Of a DNA stretch of 64,000 nucleotides, positions 13,170 through 25,211 are shown piece by piece. A program made the position numbers and the translations under genes. Source of the stretch: Opisthocomus hoazin (lineage: Eukaryota > Chordata > Aves > Opisthocomiformes > Opisthocomidae). A model generated the notes under the pieces. It saw only the letters and a list, made by a program, of their open reading frames with translations, was not told where the DNA came from and ran no database searches. The stretch spans positions 21,865,537 through 21,929,536 of the forward strand of contig NC_134428.1 in NCBI RefSeq assembly GCF_030867145.1, given 5' to 3'. Numbering within the stretch: position 1 is the first letter of the stretch; each line of letters begins with the position of its first letter.

Positions 13170-13190
13170 GCTAACCAGGATTTTCAAGCA

Positions 13191-16100
13191 TTAGGGTCAT
13201 GAATTACCTTGCACACGTTTACAGGCTGCTTTGTGCCCTTGAAGCTGCAGCCTTTGGAAAGAAGAGAGGGGATTTTTAGTTTCTTTTCCATCTTTTTGTA
13301 TAGCTCCCTTTTTGTTTTCTTATTTCTATCCCTTTTTTGGGTCTGCCATGCTTAGCAGCAAGTCGTTTACTCGCTAGGAAGTTGTCAGGGGTTGAAAGAA
13401 TCCAAGTCCGGCCCTTGAACCTAGCAACAGTGCTGGATCACCAGACTTTTTACTGCGAGAGTTTGAAGGGTGAATTTGGAAGTAGGCAAGTCCTTGCCAC
13501 TCCAGCAGCTGGCATTTCCTCCCAGGTGGGCATAGGTCAGCCCGGAAGGTTGGTATCCTGCTGCTTGCTAACGTCCCATCAGGGCGCACGTGGGCACTGT
13601 TGCTATCGCACATTGTCCCCGTCCTTTGTGGAGGGATGCGGGACAGCTCTGGCACTGGGTGGTGGTGGTGGCTTCAAGGCACGTTATTGAACCCAACCTG
13701 GCGTTGATGGTGGTCGCTGCCTGTTCCTGCCCATGGGGGCTGTCTAGAAGTAGCCTGGTGGCACCTCACCTGAACAGTTGAGGTCCAAGGGCAAGCTGAG
13801 CCCTGCTGCCACATTCCAGTGCCCCTTGGACAGGGCAAACGACCTCAGAACTGCTTTTGCTCTTTGGCACTGTCTCTGAGCACTGCTGCTCTTGGTGCAT
13901 ACAGATTCTGGATGGCTTTGGCACTGGATTGCTGTTCCTCTGCAAAGGCTCCAGAAAGAAAAAGTTCAAAACCAAAAACTCCAGTGGGTGTGTTTAAGGG
14001 CTTTTGAGTTTGGGGTAATGATCTACAGCTCGTTAGATGGCAAGGGATCTGCAAAGACGTGGGCTTGAGCCAAAACCCTGTGAGCCATCCCCCTCTCTGC
14101 ACCTGGATAGGATGTGTGTGGGTTGGAGAAGGGGCTCCAAAGAGGATGACGTGGAGCTTACTGTGAAGAGGAATGCAAAGCAAACAGAAACCCCACTGCC
14201 TTCTGTGCACTTTGACTGTTCTCTTAAGCCATACAGACTTTGCTTTAATTACTGAACTGACAAAAATTTGTTTGTAGTCAGAGTTTTTTGTTTCTTAGCC
14301 ATATTATCTATGTGACTTTCTGATTTGTTTTCTTCCTTTGTTATTTCCTGCATCAGATTACGTATTTTACACACCTGGTTTTATATACATGTGACATAGC
14401 AATGCAGTTGCTGTCGGAATTTTAATGGCGCTTATCCAACAGATGTGAGAGGTAGTGCTACAGGAGGAGTCTTACAAGGACCACAAAGGACTTGGGGATG
14501 CAGATTAGTAGAAAGTAGATCGAACACCGAAGAGCTTGCTCCAGAGGAAAGCGTAGTGTGAGTAGCTCCGCATCTCCTGAAGATTGCCAAGTCTGAATTG
14601 GTGTAAGGTGCAGTTACTCTCTGGGCGTGATCTGATACCACATTGAGCAAAAAAACAAGGAAACCGTGGGGAATAAAGGAAATGGACTCTGTGGCCACTG
14701 CTCCGCTGAAGGTCAACATGGGGAGCAGCACAATCTATACAAAGCGAGGAGAAGAGACTATTCCTTTTTTCTCAGAGCCATCTGCAACTAAAAAGCCTGA
14801 GCCTGCTAAGGGCCTGCTGGGTTGGCTGTATGGCCCTTTTCTTCTGGCTGCTGCCGAAATCAAAGGTTAGGTGTGATTCCTTTAGGACCTGTTGATCAGA
14901 ACAAAGGTATTTCTGTTCCATTCCAGTCTACACTATTGTCACTCTCGGTTTTATTTTGTTTAGGAGTTGGCTTTTCGTACGTGTGGGTTTATTTTACTTA
15001 GGCATTCACAGAGCGTGGAAGTGGACTGCCCTGCTCGCCCCTAAGATGAGCATAGGATGTGTGTTCTGCTGCCCAGGATCCTGTGTAGCTACATGCATGA
15101 TGCCTGCGCCTGCTTGTTAGCATGCTGTACTTGTAAAATGTGATTAATGGGTAGGTTTTATTTACCTATCAGGTAAATTGTTCTATCTGGAAGGAAGCAC
15201 TCCATCAGTTAGCAAGAAAGCTCTCTTTCATAGCTGTGATCTTTGGGTATCACAACCTTGAAATATGACTTTTAAACAGTAGTTGTCATGTTACAAGAAC
15301 TTCAACAATCACATCCACTGCTGTTTCCATCTTCCTGTTTAGAACAGTCTTGAAAAATGAAGGTTTATATTTAAAACACCTTCTTATGATATTTTATTTG
15401 TATTTATTTATTTACTTTCCCATGTCTCAGGTCTCTTGGTGGCTATTACTAAAAAGTAAAAACAGTGTCATGAAATGACCAAGGGAGACATTTCAGGGAA
15501 CAGTTTAATAGGAGCTCATTTTTCATGCAATATCCGTGGAAATATCCAATCTCCTGAAGGAAAAAAGTCCCCAAGTCTTCACCCCCCTCCCAGGGCTGAG
15601 ATGACACCAAGCCACAGCTGTCAGCGATGCTCCCAGCGGCACCGAACCTCAGGTTGTCCCTGTCATAAATCATATGCAAAAGCGCACGTAATTGAAGGAG
15701 TTGCACTGTTCCAGCCCACTCGAAGCAGAGCATTTGATCCCCCCAAAACCCATATCACCCATGGTGTGTCCCCCACCATAGCCCGCACCCTTGGGTGGAA
15801 CATTTTCCATTCCCGACTTTTAACGCTCCGATGCTGGTGCCCGAGCAGTGCTGCTCGCAGCGAGCGGCAGCGGTGAGGAGGGACAGGAGAGGGCACTGTT
15901 ATACTTTCCTCAGTGACAATCGCCTGTTCCCCACGCGGGGAGTCACCCGTGTGAAAGCTCTTCGTGGGGAGGGCAGGGAGAAGCGGGAGCGAAGGGTTTC
16001 ATCAGCAAGTACTAAAGGAATCACGCTGCGGCCAGCGAACCCAGTTTTGGAAGCAGTTGGCATTAGTGGAGAGAAGAAAAAAAAAAACATACAGAAAAAG

Positions 16101-16833
16101 AAACTAATCCGTTACCCAAAATGATTTTTTTTTCCTCTTCATTTTGAGTGTTAAAACCAGTGATGCTTTGCAGATGGGCCAATATCTCATTTTTCTTGCG
16201 TATACCCAGGTCTCTGCCAGAAGCTGCTGTAGCAATTGCTTAGAATAAATATCCAAGTCTGTCTTGACATGGGGATAAGTTTATTATCCTTGTCATTGCT
16301 TCCGTCAAGAAATCCATTGGGTCATCCAAAGATTATCCAGTCTGCTCTCCAAAAAGGGAGGAGAGATAGCTGTTAATACACACAAAGCGCTGGTGTGTTC
16401 TCCCACTTGCTGTTTTCAGGTAAGCAGGGCAACTTGTTTCAGAAAAATCCTTTTAGAAAAGGAATTTAGCAGGAAACTTCAAAAAAAAAACACCACACAC
16501 AAGAAAGATAACCTTTGGCAAGGCCATTAGAAATCTTGAAGTCCTAGAAAACTGCGACATGTAAGAGTGAATATGATCCCAAAACCTCCTATCTTTAGTG
16601 GTCTCCTTTATCAATAGCAGCCAAAAGGGCACATGCAACCAGGGGTTAGATTTGGAGAGGAAAAGCCATCATAGAACAGTTGCTAGATGGTCAGGTTGTA
16701 CTGTAAACAGCTTCATTCAACCTGGAGTTCCTGCTAGTTCAATCTTCTTTCGTAAGTTGTTTTTATAGGTTTTTGCCAGCATGTGTGGAGTCCATACATC
16801 ATGGCGTTGCTAGAGGTCATGTGGGGGGAGGTA
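13191..16833. other. SDK1 distal 3'UTR or intergenic DNA
   Basis: No coding exon or named repeat was seen. A local GC-rich, CpG-containing patch lies near 15810-15970, and poly-A/T runs occur at about 16078-16092. Confidence 0.5.
16244..16249 (+). terminator. Second candidate SDK1 poly(A) signal AATAAA
   Basis: This is a canonical hexamer about 4.3 kb after the SDK1 stop. SDK1 transcripts in other vertebrates have long 3'UTRs, so this distal site is possible. Confidence 0.25.
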
Positions 16834-16950
16834 TAGAATCATAGCTTGCAAAAACCCTGAAGATCATTGAGTCGGACCCTAAACCAGAGTCCAACCATAA
16901 ACCATCAAACCGTATGTTGCTGTGGTGTTTACACAAAGCCACGCACATGA
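16834..16950 (-). mobile_element. Old CR1-like LINE fragment
   Basis: TAGAATCATAG, then GAAGATCATTGAGTCGGACC and GAGTCCAACCATAAACC match, in diverged form, the 3' end of CR1 read in reverse complement. It is more degraded than the copy at 8.9 kb, so probably older. Confidence 0.6.
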
Positions 16951-19900
16951 TAATGTAGTTGCACGGTATCCACTGAAACCTCCTTATGGAAAGCCACCCT
17001 TGAATTAGGAGCACATTCACACCAAGACTGATCATGTTGGGCTGGGCATGGGCCTTACATGGCTCCACCTGACAAGTCAGGTCTTCAGTTCTTTGTATTT
17101 CTATATCCTGTTTCTTCTCCCCCACATCTCCACCCCCAGCCCTCCCAGACAAATAAAATTGGCTTGCACTTTGGGAAGGTGTAAGGTTTGCCGCCCACAG
17201 TAGTAGAGAGCCACAACCGATAAGCACACACGTGACACATGGGACAGGTGAGACATGTTTGAACGAGGAGTGAAATACCACTGGGACGCGAGATTTAGGC
17301 TCTGACTCAGAATTTTAGCTTCTCAAAGCTGCCACCTGCCCATTTTAAACGGCCTTGGAGCCTCAAGACTTTGCAGGAAATATTATTTTTTTGATGCTGT
17401 TTGATCACTGTGCACTTTCTTGGGGCTTGAATCACTGGATATAGAGACTGGAATGGGGTTACAGAGCTTTATATCAAAGTGTTTTCCCATTGATGTCCGA
17501 TTCTCTAGATCTGGAAATGAAACCTTTCTGCTAACGTGATGTGGTGGCGTTCTGCTGGTGGGGGCTCCTGGGGAGTGCCACCAGCACTCCCCCTTTGATG
17601 TCGTTAAGCTCCTGGGCAGTGCTGGGACCTGTCACGGTGCCGTGGGAGCTCTTGGGTAGCAGAAAGGTGCGAGAACATCATATTATGGCGAGTTTGTTGC
17701 CGGTCACTTTGCCACTCTTGGGATAGAGTCCGTCCTCTGGTTTGGTAGCTGCCATCAGTTTAGGGGTAGGACCACCTTACACAGCTGTGTTTGAGTTACC
17801 CTTCGGTGTACTATGGTGATTGGATCGTCGCTTTTAATTCAGTGTCTCCTTGGGGATTTGCCCTGGATTTCTGTTCCACACCTCTCGTTAGCCTCACCTT
17901 CACCACTCCACTATTTTATATGAGAAAGTTACTTCTTCTTTTGCAAACTTGCTTCTAATTAAAAGAACCCTTTTTGAAACGTTTGTGTCCTCGGTACATT
18001 TATTTTGGGGAGGGGAAAAAAAGTATTTTCCAGCCTCTTCCGTTATTTTTGGCTTGAAGAAGTTTCTGGGTGCCTTGCCAGCATGCTCACGAGTTAACAG
18101 CTCAGGACAGAGAAATGTAGCACTGGCTGAAATTCCTCACTGTTAGTTCTGGACTGTAAAATCTTATAATCTCCTGCTGCTTTTGAGCTAAAATGACATT
18201 CTCAAATAGTTTCCACCCAAATTTGATCAGCCTTAAATATTTTGTTATTTTGTGATGATGAACTTCCTCCAGATCCTTAATCCAGGAGAGTGAAAACCCA
18301 TTCAGAAATCAAAACCCTCAGGGCCACCATTTTGTACGCCTTCATCCCCTCGCAAGTAGCGTTCGTCCTCCGCTGCAGCGGTGGAGCACCCGTTAATCGG
18401 TTCCCACAAACGTGCTGGTGCTGGGGAGGCTGCACCAGATCCCAGCTGGCAGAAACCGGGGCAGCCCTGTTATTCCAGGGTGATGGTTGGTGCTTTTCAC
18501 CAGCTGAGCTTCTGGCCGAGAGAAGTAAACTAAGCACGGTCAGGTGGGAGAAATGAGGGCAAGAAATCAATGTTTTCCAGCAGGGGGGCTGTGGGGAGTC
18601 AAATTGCTAAGTTGTATTTTCCTGCCCCTGAAAGGGATATCGTAAATAATGCAGAGTTGTATAAATAGAGGCAGCCCTCTGCAGCTGGTAGCTTGCAATA
18701 ACCCAGAGGTATCAATGTACCCATTTTGAAGATGAAAATCCTCACGCCATAGCATTTCCTGAACGAGACATTATTCTGCAAAATTGCCATAAGATGCAGA
18801 AGTGCTTTTTTGAGGTCGTTCGGCTCCAAAGTTTATCATCCTCCTGCTTCCAGCCCTCGCTCTTCTCAGGGCGTGCTTCCTCTGCACGTGTCTTTGTGGT
18901 TAGGATCGGAGCACGGACGTAAACACGGGAGTGGATGGGAAATCTGCCACGGCATTTGTAGCCTAAACAATACCAGAGAAAACAGATTGGCTTCCCGCCC
19001 TGCCCTGAACAGCACAAGCCATGGCTTGACTGAATTGAGTAATCTGGGCTTTCATTACTGACCCCTTTCCTGCTATTTGTCTCATTTGTTTCCTCATCTT
19101 CCCCTTGCGTTTTTGCTCCAGGGTTATTTATTTTTCTCCTTTCTCCTTTTATTTTCATTTTTTTTTAAGCCTGCCGCTTGTTTGGTGGTTTTTTTCCGCT
19201 CCTCCTCTTGCCTCGCCAATTATTTTAATTTCAAACCTGCGTTTCCCACAAAATCAAAAGGAAGTTGATCTGAACGCACATTTTTGTTGGTTTTTTGTTC
19301 CCTTTCACTGTGCCCGAAGAACAGGAGTCCTTTTGCTTTGCTGTCTTGTGTCCTTGGAAATGCGGGGCACGTCCCTCTAAGCCAAGGCATCGTGGCCGCT
19401 GGCTTCCCAGGCCAGCAGAGACCTTCATTAGGTAGGCAATTGGCATGTTCATCCCAGTTCCTTAACGAGATAGGATTATCTTAAGTCAGAGGAGTCTGAC
19501 ACATGAAGTCATTCTGCAAAGTTTTGCAAGGCAAATTTCTCAGCAGTGCCGAAACCGGTGAACTCATTTGCACAATCAGAGAATCTGCACCTATATATGG
19601 AAAAATGAGCAATGCAAATTAGCAGTGCGTGACGGTTACAAGAATGTGTCAGGGGAGGAGGCAACCAACGCCCACGATGTCACGCAAAGGTACTTCCCTG
19701 CACTGTGCAACTTCTAGGGCGTTTAGCTCACCGTTCCTGCTGATCTGGTTCTGATACACGCCGAGGCAACGCAGCAGTGCACACATGTAGTGGTGATGCC
19801 ATGGGCTTGTTCTGCTTCACCCTGATCCTTAATAATCTGAGTTCATACAAATGCTTGCACATTGTGCGCTAAACAGAAGGTGGAGATAAGACTGAAAGGC

Positions 19901-22900
19901 AAGTCTGAAAATAAACCCATGTAATACAGCCTGAGGCCTCATGCCAAGCATAATAAAACGCCTTATGAATGCAGGTGACCTCACCACAGCTTGTCAGATT
20001 GGGAAGGATTGATGTCCCTCCTTTGGCAGGAGGAAATCGAGGCACGGGCCAGCTGTGGGACCAAGCCGCCGTGTGTGGGACTGGTATCGGTGTGCCCGAG
20101 TAGCCACGGTTGTAAATGTCCTCAGCGCAGGGCAAAGGAAACACATCTTTCTTACAAAACAGCCGGATGAGTTATTTTTGGGTCTCTATAAATTGTCTGT
20201 TTTCCAGCACTATCATTCATACCCTACCAGGGGAACATGACTGACCTAATTAGAGATTAATTCCAAGAGTACAAGACTCAACTTGTAAATACAAACTTTT
20301 TTTTTTTTACTTTGGGCTTATTTTTTATTTATGCACAAGTGCATCTGATTGGTATAAACAGCCCAGAGGTGGGGGGCAAAGGAGAAGCAATTAGAAGTCA
20401 TCAGAGAAGCTGAACTACGGGAACTTTGGGATGAAGCAGGGCAAATTTCCAGATTGATTTAAGAGACTGTAGCCTCTGGGATTAAACCTCACGTAACCTG
20501 ATGCAAATGAGGAAATGTTTTACCCCCCACCATGGAAAGGACTGGCAGAGGAAGGATGCAGCATTTCAATCCTTCATCCAGCAAAAACCATCCAGGGTGA
20601 TTGATGAAGACACTTGCATTGATCCGTAGCTGTCTCTGCACCACAGAAGAAATTAAAGAGGTGAGAAAATGATGCCTGTTTTTCACAAAGCCCATTTTAT
20701 GAAGCAAGCAAGGGTTAATGCAGCCAGCCAAATGCCTGGCTTTAGTTGCTATAGAAAATCCTCCCAGTGAGGTTGAGTGAGAAGCCTCCAGCCGTACCTG
20801 CTGGGTTTCTCGGAGGGATTGTGCCTGGGCATGCTCAGGATGGCTCGCATCCAGCACTGCTGATAGGGAGCCCGCGATGCTGAGTGAATCATGAGCCAAA
20901 GAGCTTCATCCCTGCCCTGAGTCCTTGAGCGCGATATGCCCCGGAAAAAACAACCACAGCCCAGGCACCGGAGATGTAAGCGATGGGCCAAACTCTGCCC
21001 TCGGGCAGCGATGCCGCTCTCAGCGTCGCTGGGTCTGGCCCAGCAGAGATTTTGGCTCTACAATGCATTACGCCCACCAGGCTGTTTTTAACATGTGTCC
21101 TCATGAGATAGGGGGTAAGGGTTTGTGACAGGAAGGGCTGTGTGGCGCGTATTTGAAGCTGATGTCTTCAGGGCCGTGTCACGATTTCTGATTTTTTTCT
21201 GGCTTGACTTCTTGTTTGGAAGTGGCTTGGCACAAATTGAGGTCATTGCAAATGTGGCAACGCCACTTCACCTCTTCACCTTCTGGAAAGCGCTGGCTGC
21301 TGCATCAAGTGAGGCCAAGCTACCAGCTGGGAGATCTGAAAAGACAGAGGAGTTCTTCTCTGGTAGAAAGTGAGACAGGCAAAGGAGAGGCTGTCCTTGG
21401 AGGAGCTGGTGTCTGGGAGCACGGGGAGAGCACACAGCGCTGCCCTCTCTGTGCTTTCTGTAATTGGTTTTATGCTGTAACACTGGCTGCGGCTTATAAT
21501 TTTCTGTCCTTGCTCAGAAATTATAGGGGAGTGAAAGGGAGATGGGTTTCAGCTGTCGATGCTTCGGGAGCATTCAGCAGCGTTACTGGATGAAAGGAGC
21601 AACGTGGTGTTTTTGCTCTGCAGAGGTCCCAGAAATACCCAGGCATGAAGCACTGCGGGGTTCTGGGCTTGGCGAGAAGGGAGGCAGAAACTGGTGCCAG
21701 TCCTTGGTTGTTCCCCGGCTGCTGGAGCTCTTCGAGGAAGTCGTACATCTGGTGCTTCCCCATTTAGTCTTTTCAAGAGGCTCGTTTGAGAGCAAGGTTT
21801 GTAAGGAAGAGCCAGAAATAAACAGCTCGTGATCCCATTTGTGGGACAAGAGGAGCATGAGAGGAGAATTGTTAAAGATGGGACAATCAGTGGATAAAAG
21901 CCTGTTTTTGAACAAGGCTGACGTTTTGCTATGTCCTTTAGAAGACTGTTGTGTGTTATAATGTGGTTTTTTCCATAGCATGTAGAGGAAAGGAAAACTT
22001 CTAGGTCTACAACATAGCCGCTAAAGAAAAATCCTGAGATGCAGCAGAGCACGTGTCTCCTGCGGGTCATCTTCTACCTGGTGGTCTGTGTCTACGCAGG
22101 ACTTCTTCCTCCTTGGCCTCTTTCAGTCCTGCCAACCAGGTAAAATCACCTCTCCTCCCAGGAGGACTCTGTGGTTTAATAGCTTTTGTACCTCTGCCTC
22201 TCGAGGAGTTTTTACAAACAGAATGGGTTTTGGTTTCTCAGCCCTGCTCCTCTGAAGTTCTGTGTGAGGTTTAGTATCATCTTCTATACCCCATCAATTC
22301 AGGCGTTGCTTCCCTGGTTGCTCTAAGATGTGTTGTCCCATTTTTACAGCTATGACACTACCAGTGACTATGACCAGATATCACAGTTCAAATCCCCTTC
22401 TGTTTGTATTAACCATGGTGACCATCGGCTTTTGAAGCTCCACATACCTATTTTGCTTGGCCACCTGTCACCTCTGGGCATGGAGGAGAGGACTGCAGGG
22501 TGCTGACCGCAGCGGACGGGTGCTGTACTCCAGGGTGACAGTAACACAAACACAGGGAAATTATCTGATGCATGAAAGCCAAGCACCTTGCTACTCCTGC
22601 GATAAGGAGCGGTAGATAGTGTACGAGTTAATGTTGAACCAGGATTGTTGCCAGGGTGGTGTGGCAGGAACAAACATGCCAGCAGCCAGCGCAGGGCGAT
22701 GGACCACGTGGTGGCCGGCAGACAAGCGTGGGAGGCATGGGGGGCCGTGCCTTCGGCTGTGTCCAGGATCACTGCAGTAGACTCTGCCATGTTGGAAGCA
22801 GGGGTCACAGTGACTCGCTCCTCCTCTCCGGTATAAGACTATATAGTCTTTTTATAGCACGGTGCACAGGATCCCACAAGCTTCCTCAGGGTCCTCAGGT

Positions 22901-24900
22901 TTTCTTATTAGTAGATAAGGAGTTTGCAGTAGTTCACCAGGCATGTGCATAGCCTACATCTTGTCTTCTGCTTAGAGTGTTGCCTCTAGATCAGCAGATT
23001 GCTCCCACTCAAACCTGTTTTGGACAAAAGCAATTTCCTTGTGTGTGAAGTTGCTGCACACTTTATTTACTTTTTTGGGGGGGTAGCTAACATCCGTGTT
23101 CTCCTCTGAAGTCTGCCTTTGCCTCAGTTTCTGTCTGAGAGGAGAAAATAGTGATCCGCAAACCTGCTTCCCACTGAGAAACCGCAACAGCTGTTAGCAG
23201 AGGTTATTGGAAAATCAAAGGGTTTGTGCGAGGGAAGAAATGCAGCTAATCCCGGCTGGGGAGTTCCTTCCCTGGCGCCTGGTTTCTCCTCCCACCTCTC
23301 ATCTCAGTCCTTGATGTCCTTCTGGTATGGGACTCCGTGAGGGGGAGAACTGGCCTTTGGATGCAATGATAAAGGATAACTGTCAGGGTGTGGTTGCTTC
23401 AAGGTGTCTTGTAAGTGGGAGACCCCATAAAATGGAGAATAAGGTTTCTGCTGCAGCCCTCTGCTGCAGCACGCTGCTGGGGTTCAGCTCTTCAGTGCAG
23501 CCTGGGGAAGCAGGAATCAGGCTGATTCCTGTCAGCCGCTGATTACAAGAATTATGAAGCACATCGCAGCCGTGCAAAGCAGGGGGTGGCTGAGATGTCG
23601 TCCGGCCGCTCAACTCTTCTGCATAGGTGTTGAGATCACCATGGGACCCACCAGCGTCTCAGCACCCACTGCTTGTGTTTTATGAGGCAAAATAAATCTT
23701 TGGGCAGCGGGAAAAACCACCACTGGCTTGCAGGCATGGCCACACATGATCTGCCTGTGCTGGCAGCTAGATAATTGCCGAAGCACTTGGGTTTCTTCAA
23801 GGCTGAATGTGCCCAAGGCAGAAAAGCGATGCCTGGTGCAGGGGAGCATGATGCACATGGGCTCCTTGGCTAGGGTGCAGGGGACATGGGGAACGGCACG
23901 GGGCTCTACTGCCCAGAAGAGGAGATGCATGGTCCTTCCCCGTGTGATAGGGGCGAAGGAGACCATGTCCTGACCCATCCCCACAGCCACCCACCAGCAC
24001 GAGGAGTTTGCATACATTGCAGGTAAGTTGGCCAGAGGCTCCACACCGCAGTCTGCCCGTGTGCGCAGTGCATTTTCTCTGTTTCTCTGGTAGAAAGCAG
24101 CCAGTTCTCTGGGTGTGTCTGAGGGAGACATTGAGCTGCCTAAAGCCAAACAACAAAAGTCATGTTGTGCAACCTTATGCCTGAGAGCAAAGAAAGTCGG
24201 GGCAGAAGTGAAGTGGAAACCTATCCCAAAATGCCACAGCCCGGGAGCGTTGGAGCTGGCTGACCTCCTTGCAAGCATGGTGCTCACTGTGCCGGTGGAT
24301 TGCTTGATCCTCAGCCACCTCCTGCATGGGTGCCCATGACCTGGTGTCTTCCTGGGTCTTGAGCCACGGGCAGGCAAGTCAGCAAAGCCACTGAGCCATG
24401 CAGTGGAACATCAGGCAGAACTCCCATCGGCTCAGGTATGCACACAGGTTGTGTTCCCCATCGAGTCTGAGGTCCAGAGGCCTCTGCCTGAAGACAATGG
24501 ACCCACTTCAGCCCTGGGCAAGTGTTTCCCAGCAGGTCTGTCTCCTCTGGCCTCTTCCCTCCTGGTCCCTAAATAGGAGGTGTGGGAGCACAAGATAAGT
24601 GGGGATGGGAGGGGAAGGCACAAGGGAAGGTATGTGGTGATCTGCACAGCCAGAAACCCTCAAGGGGGCAGGTGGGGGCCAGTAGCTGTTCCTTGGCTCT
24701 CCTGGTCATACCCCTAGGTAAAAGCGAAGAAGCCAGCAAAAGCACGACTGGGCAGGGTAAGGGACAGGAGCAAGTCTGGCTCAGCATCGCCACTGTAGCA
24801 GGAGCAGCCGGGGGCTCCCCTCAGCTCCACGTGAACCTGACGGCTTTCAGGCGAGAGCCAGAAGGAAGGGGTTAAGGAAGCTGATGTCCTTTGCTATCTT
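16951..24900. other. Intergenic region between SDK1 and CYP3A
   Basis: No splice-flanked coding block, P450 motif or RNA gene was recognised. It contains a perfect hairpin at 17570-17592, a perfect 16-bp palindrome at 22835-22850, a possible MIR-like core at 23113-23160 and an unexplained long minus-strand open frame at 23610-24377. Confidence 0.55.
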
Positions 24901-24932
24901 TTCTTCTTGTAAAAACAGTCCTTTCAGCAGTT

Positions 24933-24950
24933 TGAAATCTCAAGAGGTGT
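24933..24950 (+). promoter_or_regulatory. Candidate ER6-type xenobiotic receptor element
   Basis: TGAAAT, six bases, then AGGTGT forms an everted repeat with 6-nt spacing. The ideal PXR/CAR/CXR half-sites are TGAACT and AGGTCA, so these score 5/6 and 4/6. It lies about 150-170 nt before the likely transcription start, close to the position of the proximal ER6 in human CYP3A genes. Function is inferred. Confidence 0.4.
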
Positions 24951-24960
24951 GGGGCGGGGC
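24951..24960 (+). promoter_or_regulatory. GC box (Sp1-like)
   Basis: GGGGCGGGGC directly abuts the ER6-like repeat, upstream of the CYP3A TATA box. Confidence 0.45.
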
Positions 24961-24999
24961 ATTTTATTGACATCCCAATCCAGGAAGAAACCCGCCCAA

Positions 25000-25013
25000 G
25001 GGTTAAAGTTTGA
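25000..25013 (+). promoter_or_regulatory. HNF4-like DR1 site
   Basis: GGGTTAAAGTTTGA resembles the direct-repeat-1 element bound by HNF4A, a main driver of hepatic CYP3A expression. It is about 140 nt upstream of the start codon. The match is imperfect. Confidence 0.35.
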
Positions 25014-25077
25014 GTAACCGAGCAGTCATCATCGACGTCACATGGGCGTGACTGCGAGTAAAAGCCAGGAAATAAAA

Positions 25078-25088
25078 CTTATAAACAA
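25078..25088 (+). promoter_or_regulatory. TATA box overlapping a FOXA-like site (CYP3A core promoter)
   Basis: CTTATAAACAAAG contains the TATA-like TTATAAA and the forkhead core ATAAACA in the same bases. It lies about 60 nt before the ATG, so transcription probably starts near 25105-25115. FOXA factors are known regulators of CYP3A in liver. Confidence 0.6.
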
Positions 25089-25140
25089 AGGCTGTGGCTT
25101 CGCGGGAGACGGATGCTCTCAGGGCAGGCTGCGAGACACG

Positions 25141-25211
25141 ATGGATCTCTTGCCAAACTTTTCTTTTGTCACTTGGCTGCTCCTCACCGTTTTCCTTAGC
25201 CTCCTGGTCCT
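25141..25211 (+). CDS. CYP3A exon 1: N-terminal membrane anchor
   Basis: This 71-nt exon has donor GTAAGT. It encodes [15 protein letters not shown] and the rest of the hydrophobic signal anchor that holds the enzyme in the ER membrane. Confidence 0.95.

Larger units (their letters stand above)
11932..13190 (+). other. SDK1: SDK1 3'UTR (proximal candidate)
   Basis: Non-coding sequence follows the SDK1 stop. It contains A-rich runs at about 12112-12170, a C/T-rich stretch at 12250-12310 and the T/TTTC low-complexity block at 12394-12459. It runs to a canonical AATAAA at 13164-13169. The true end could be farther downstream. Confidence 0.5.

Noticed and set aside
15810..15970. CpG-bearing GC-rich patch as a possible promoter island
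   Set aside because: Too short and CpG-poor for an avian CpG island, and no first exon is near.
21549..22070. 173-codon minus-strand open frame
   Set aside because: It overlaps other open frames on both strands, with no recognisable protein features.
23113..23160. MIR-like core (TTTGCCTCAGTTTCTGTCTG)
   Set aside because: It matches only the short core, with no flanking tRNA-like boxes or tail.
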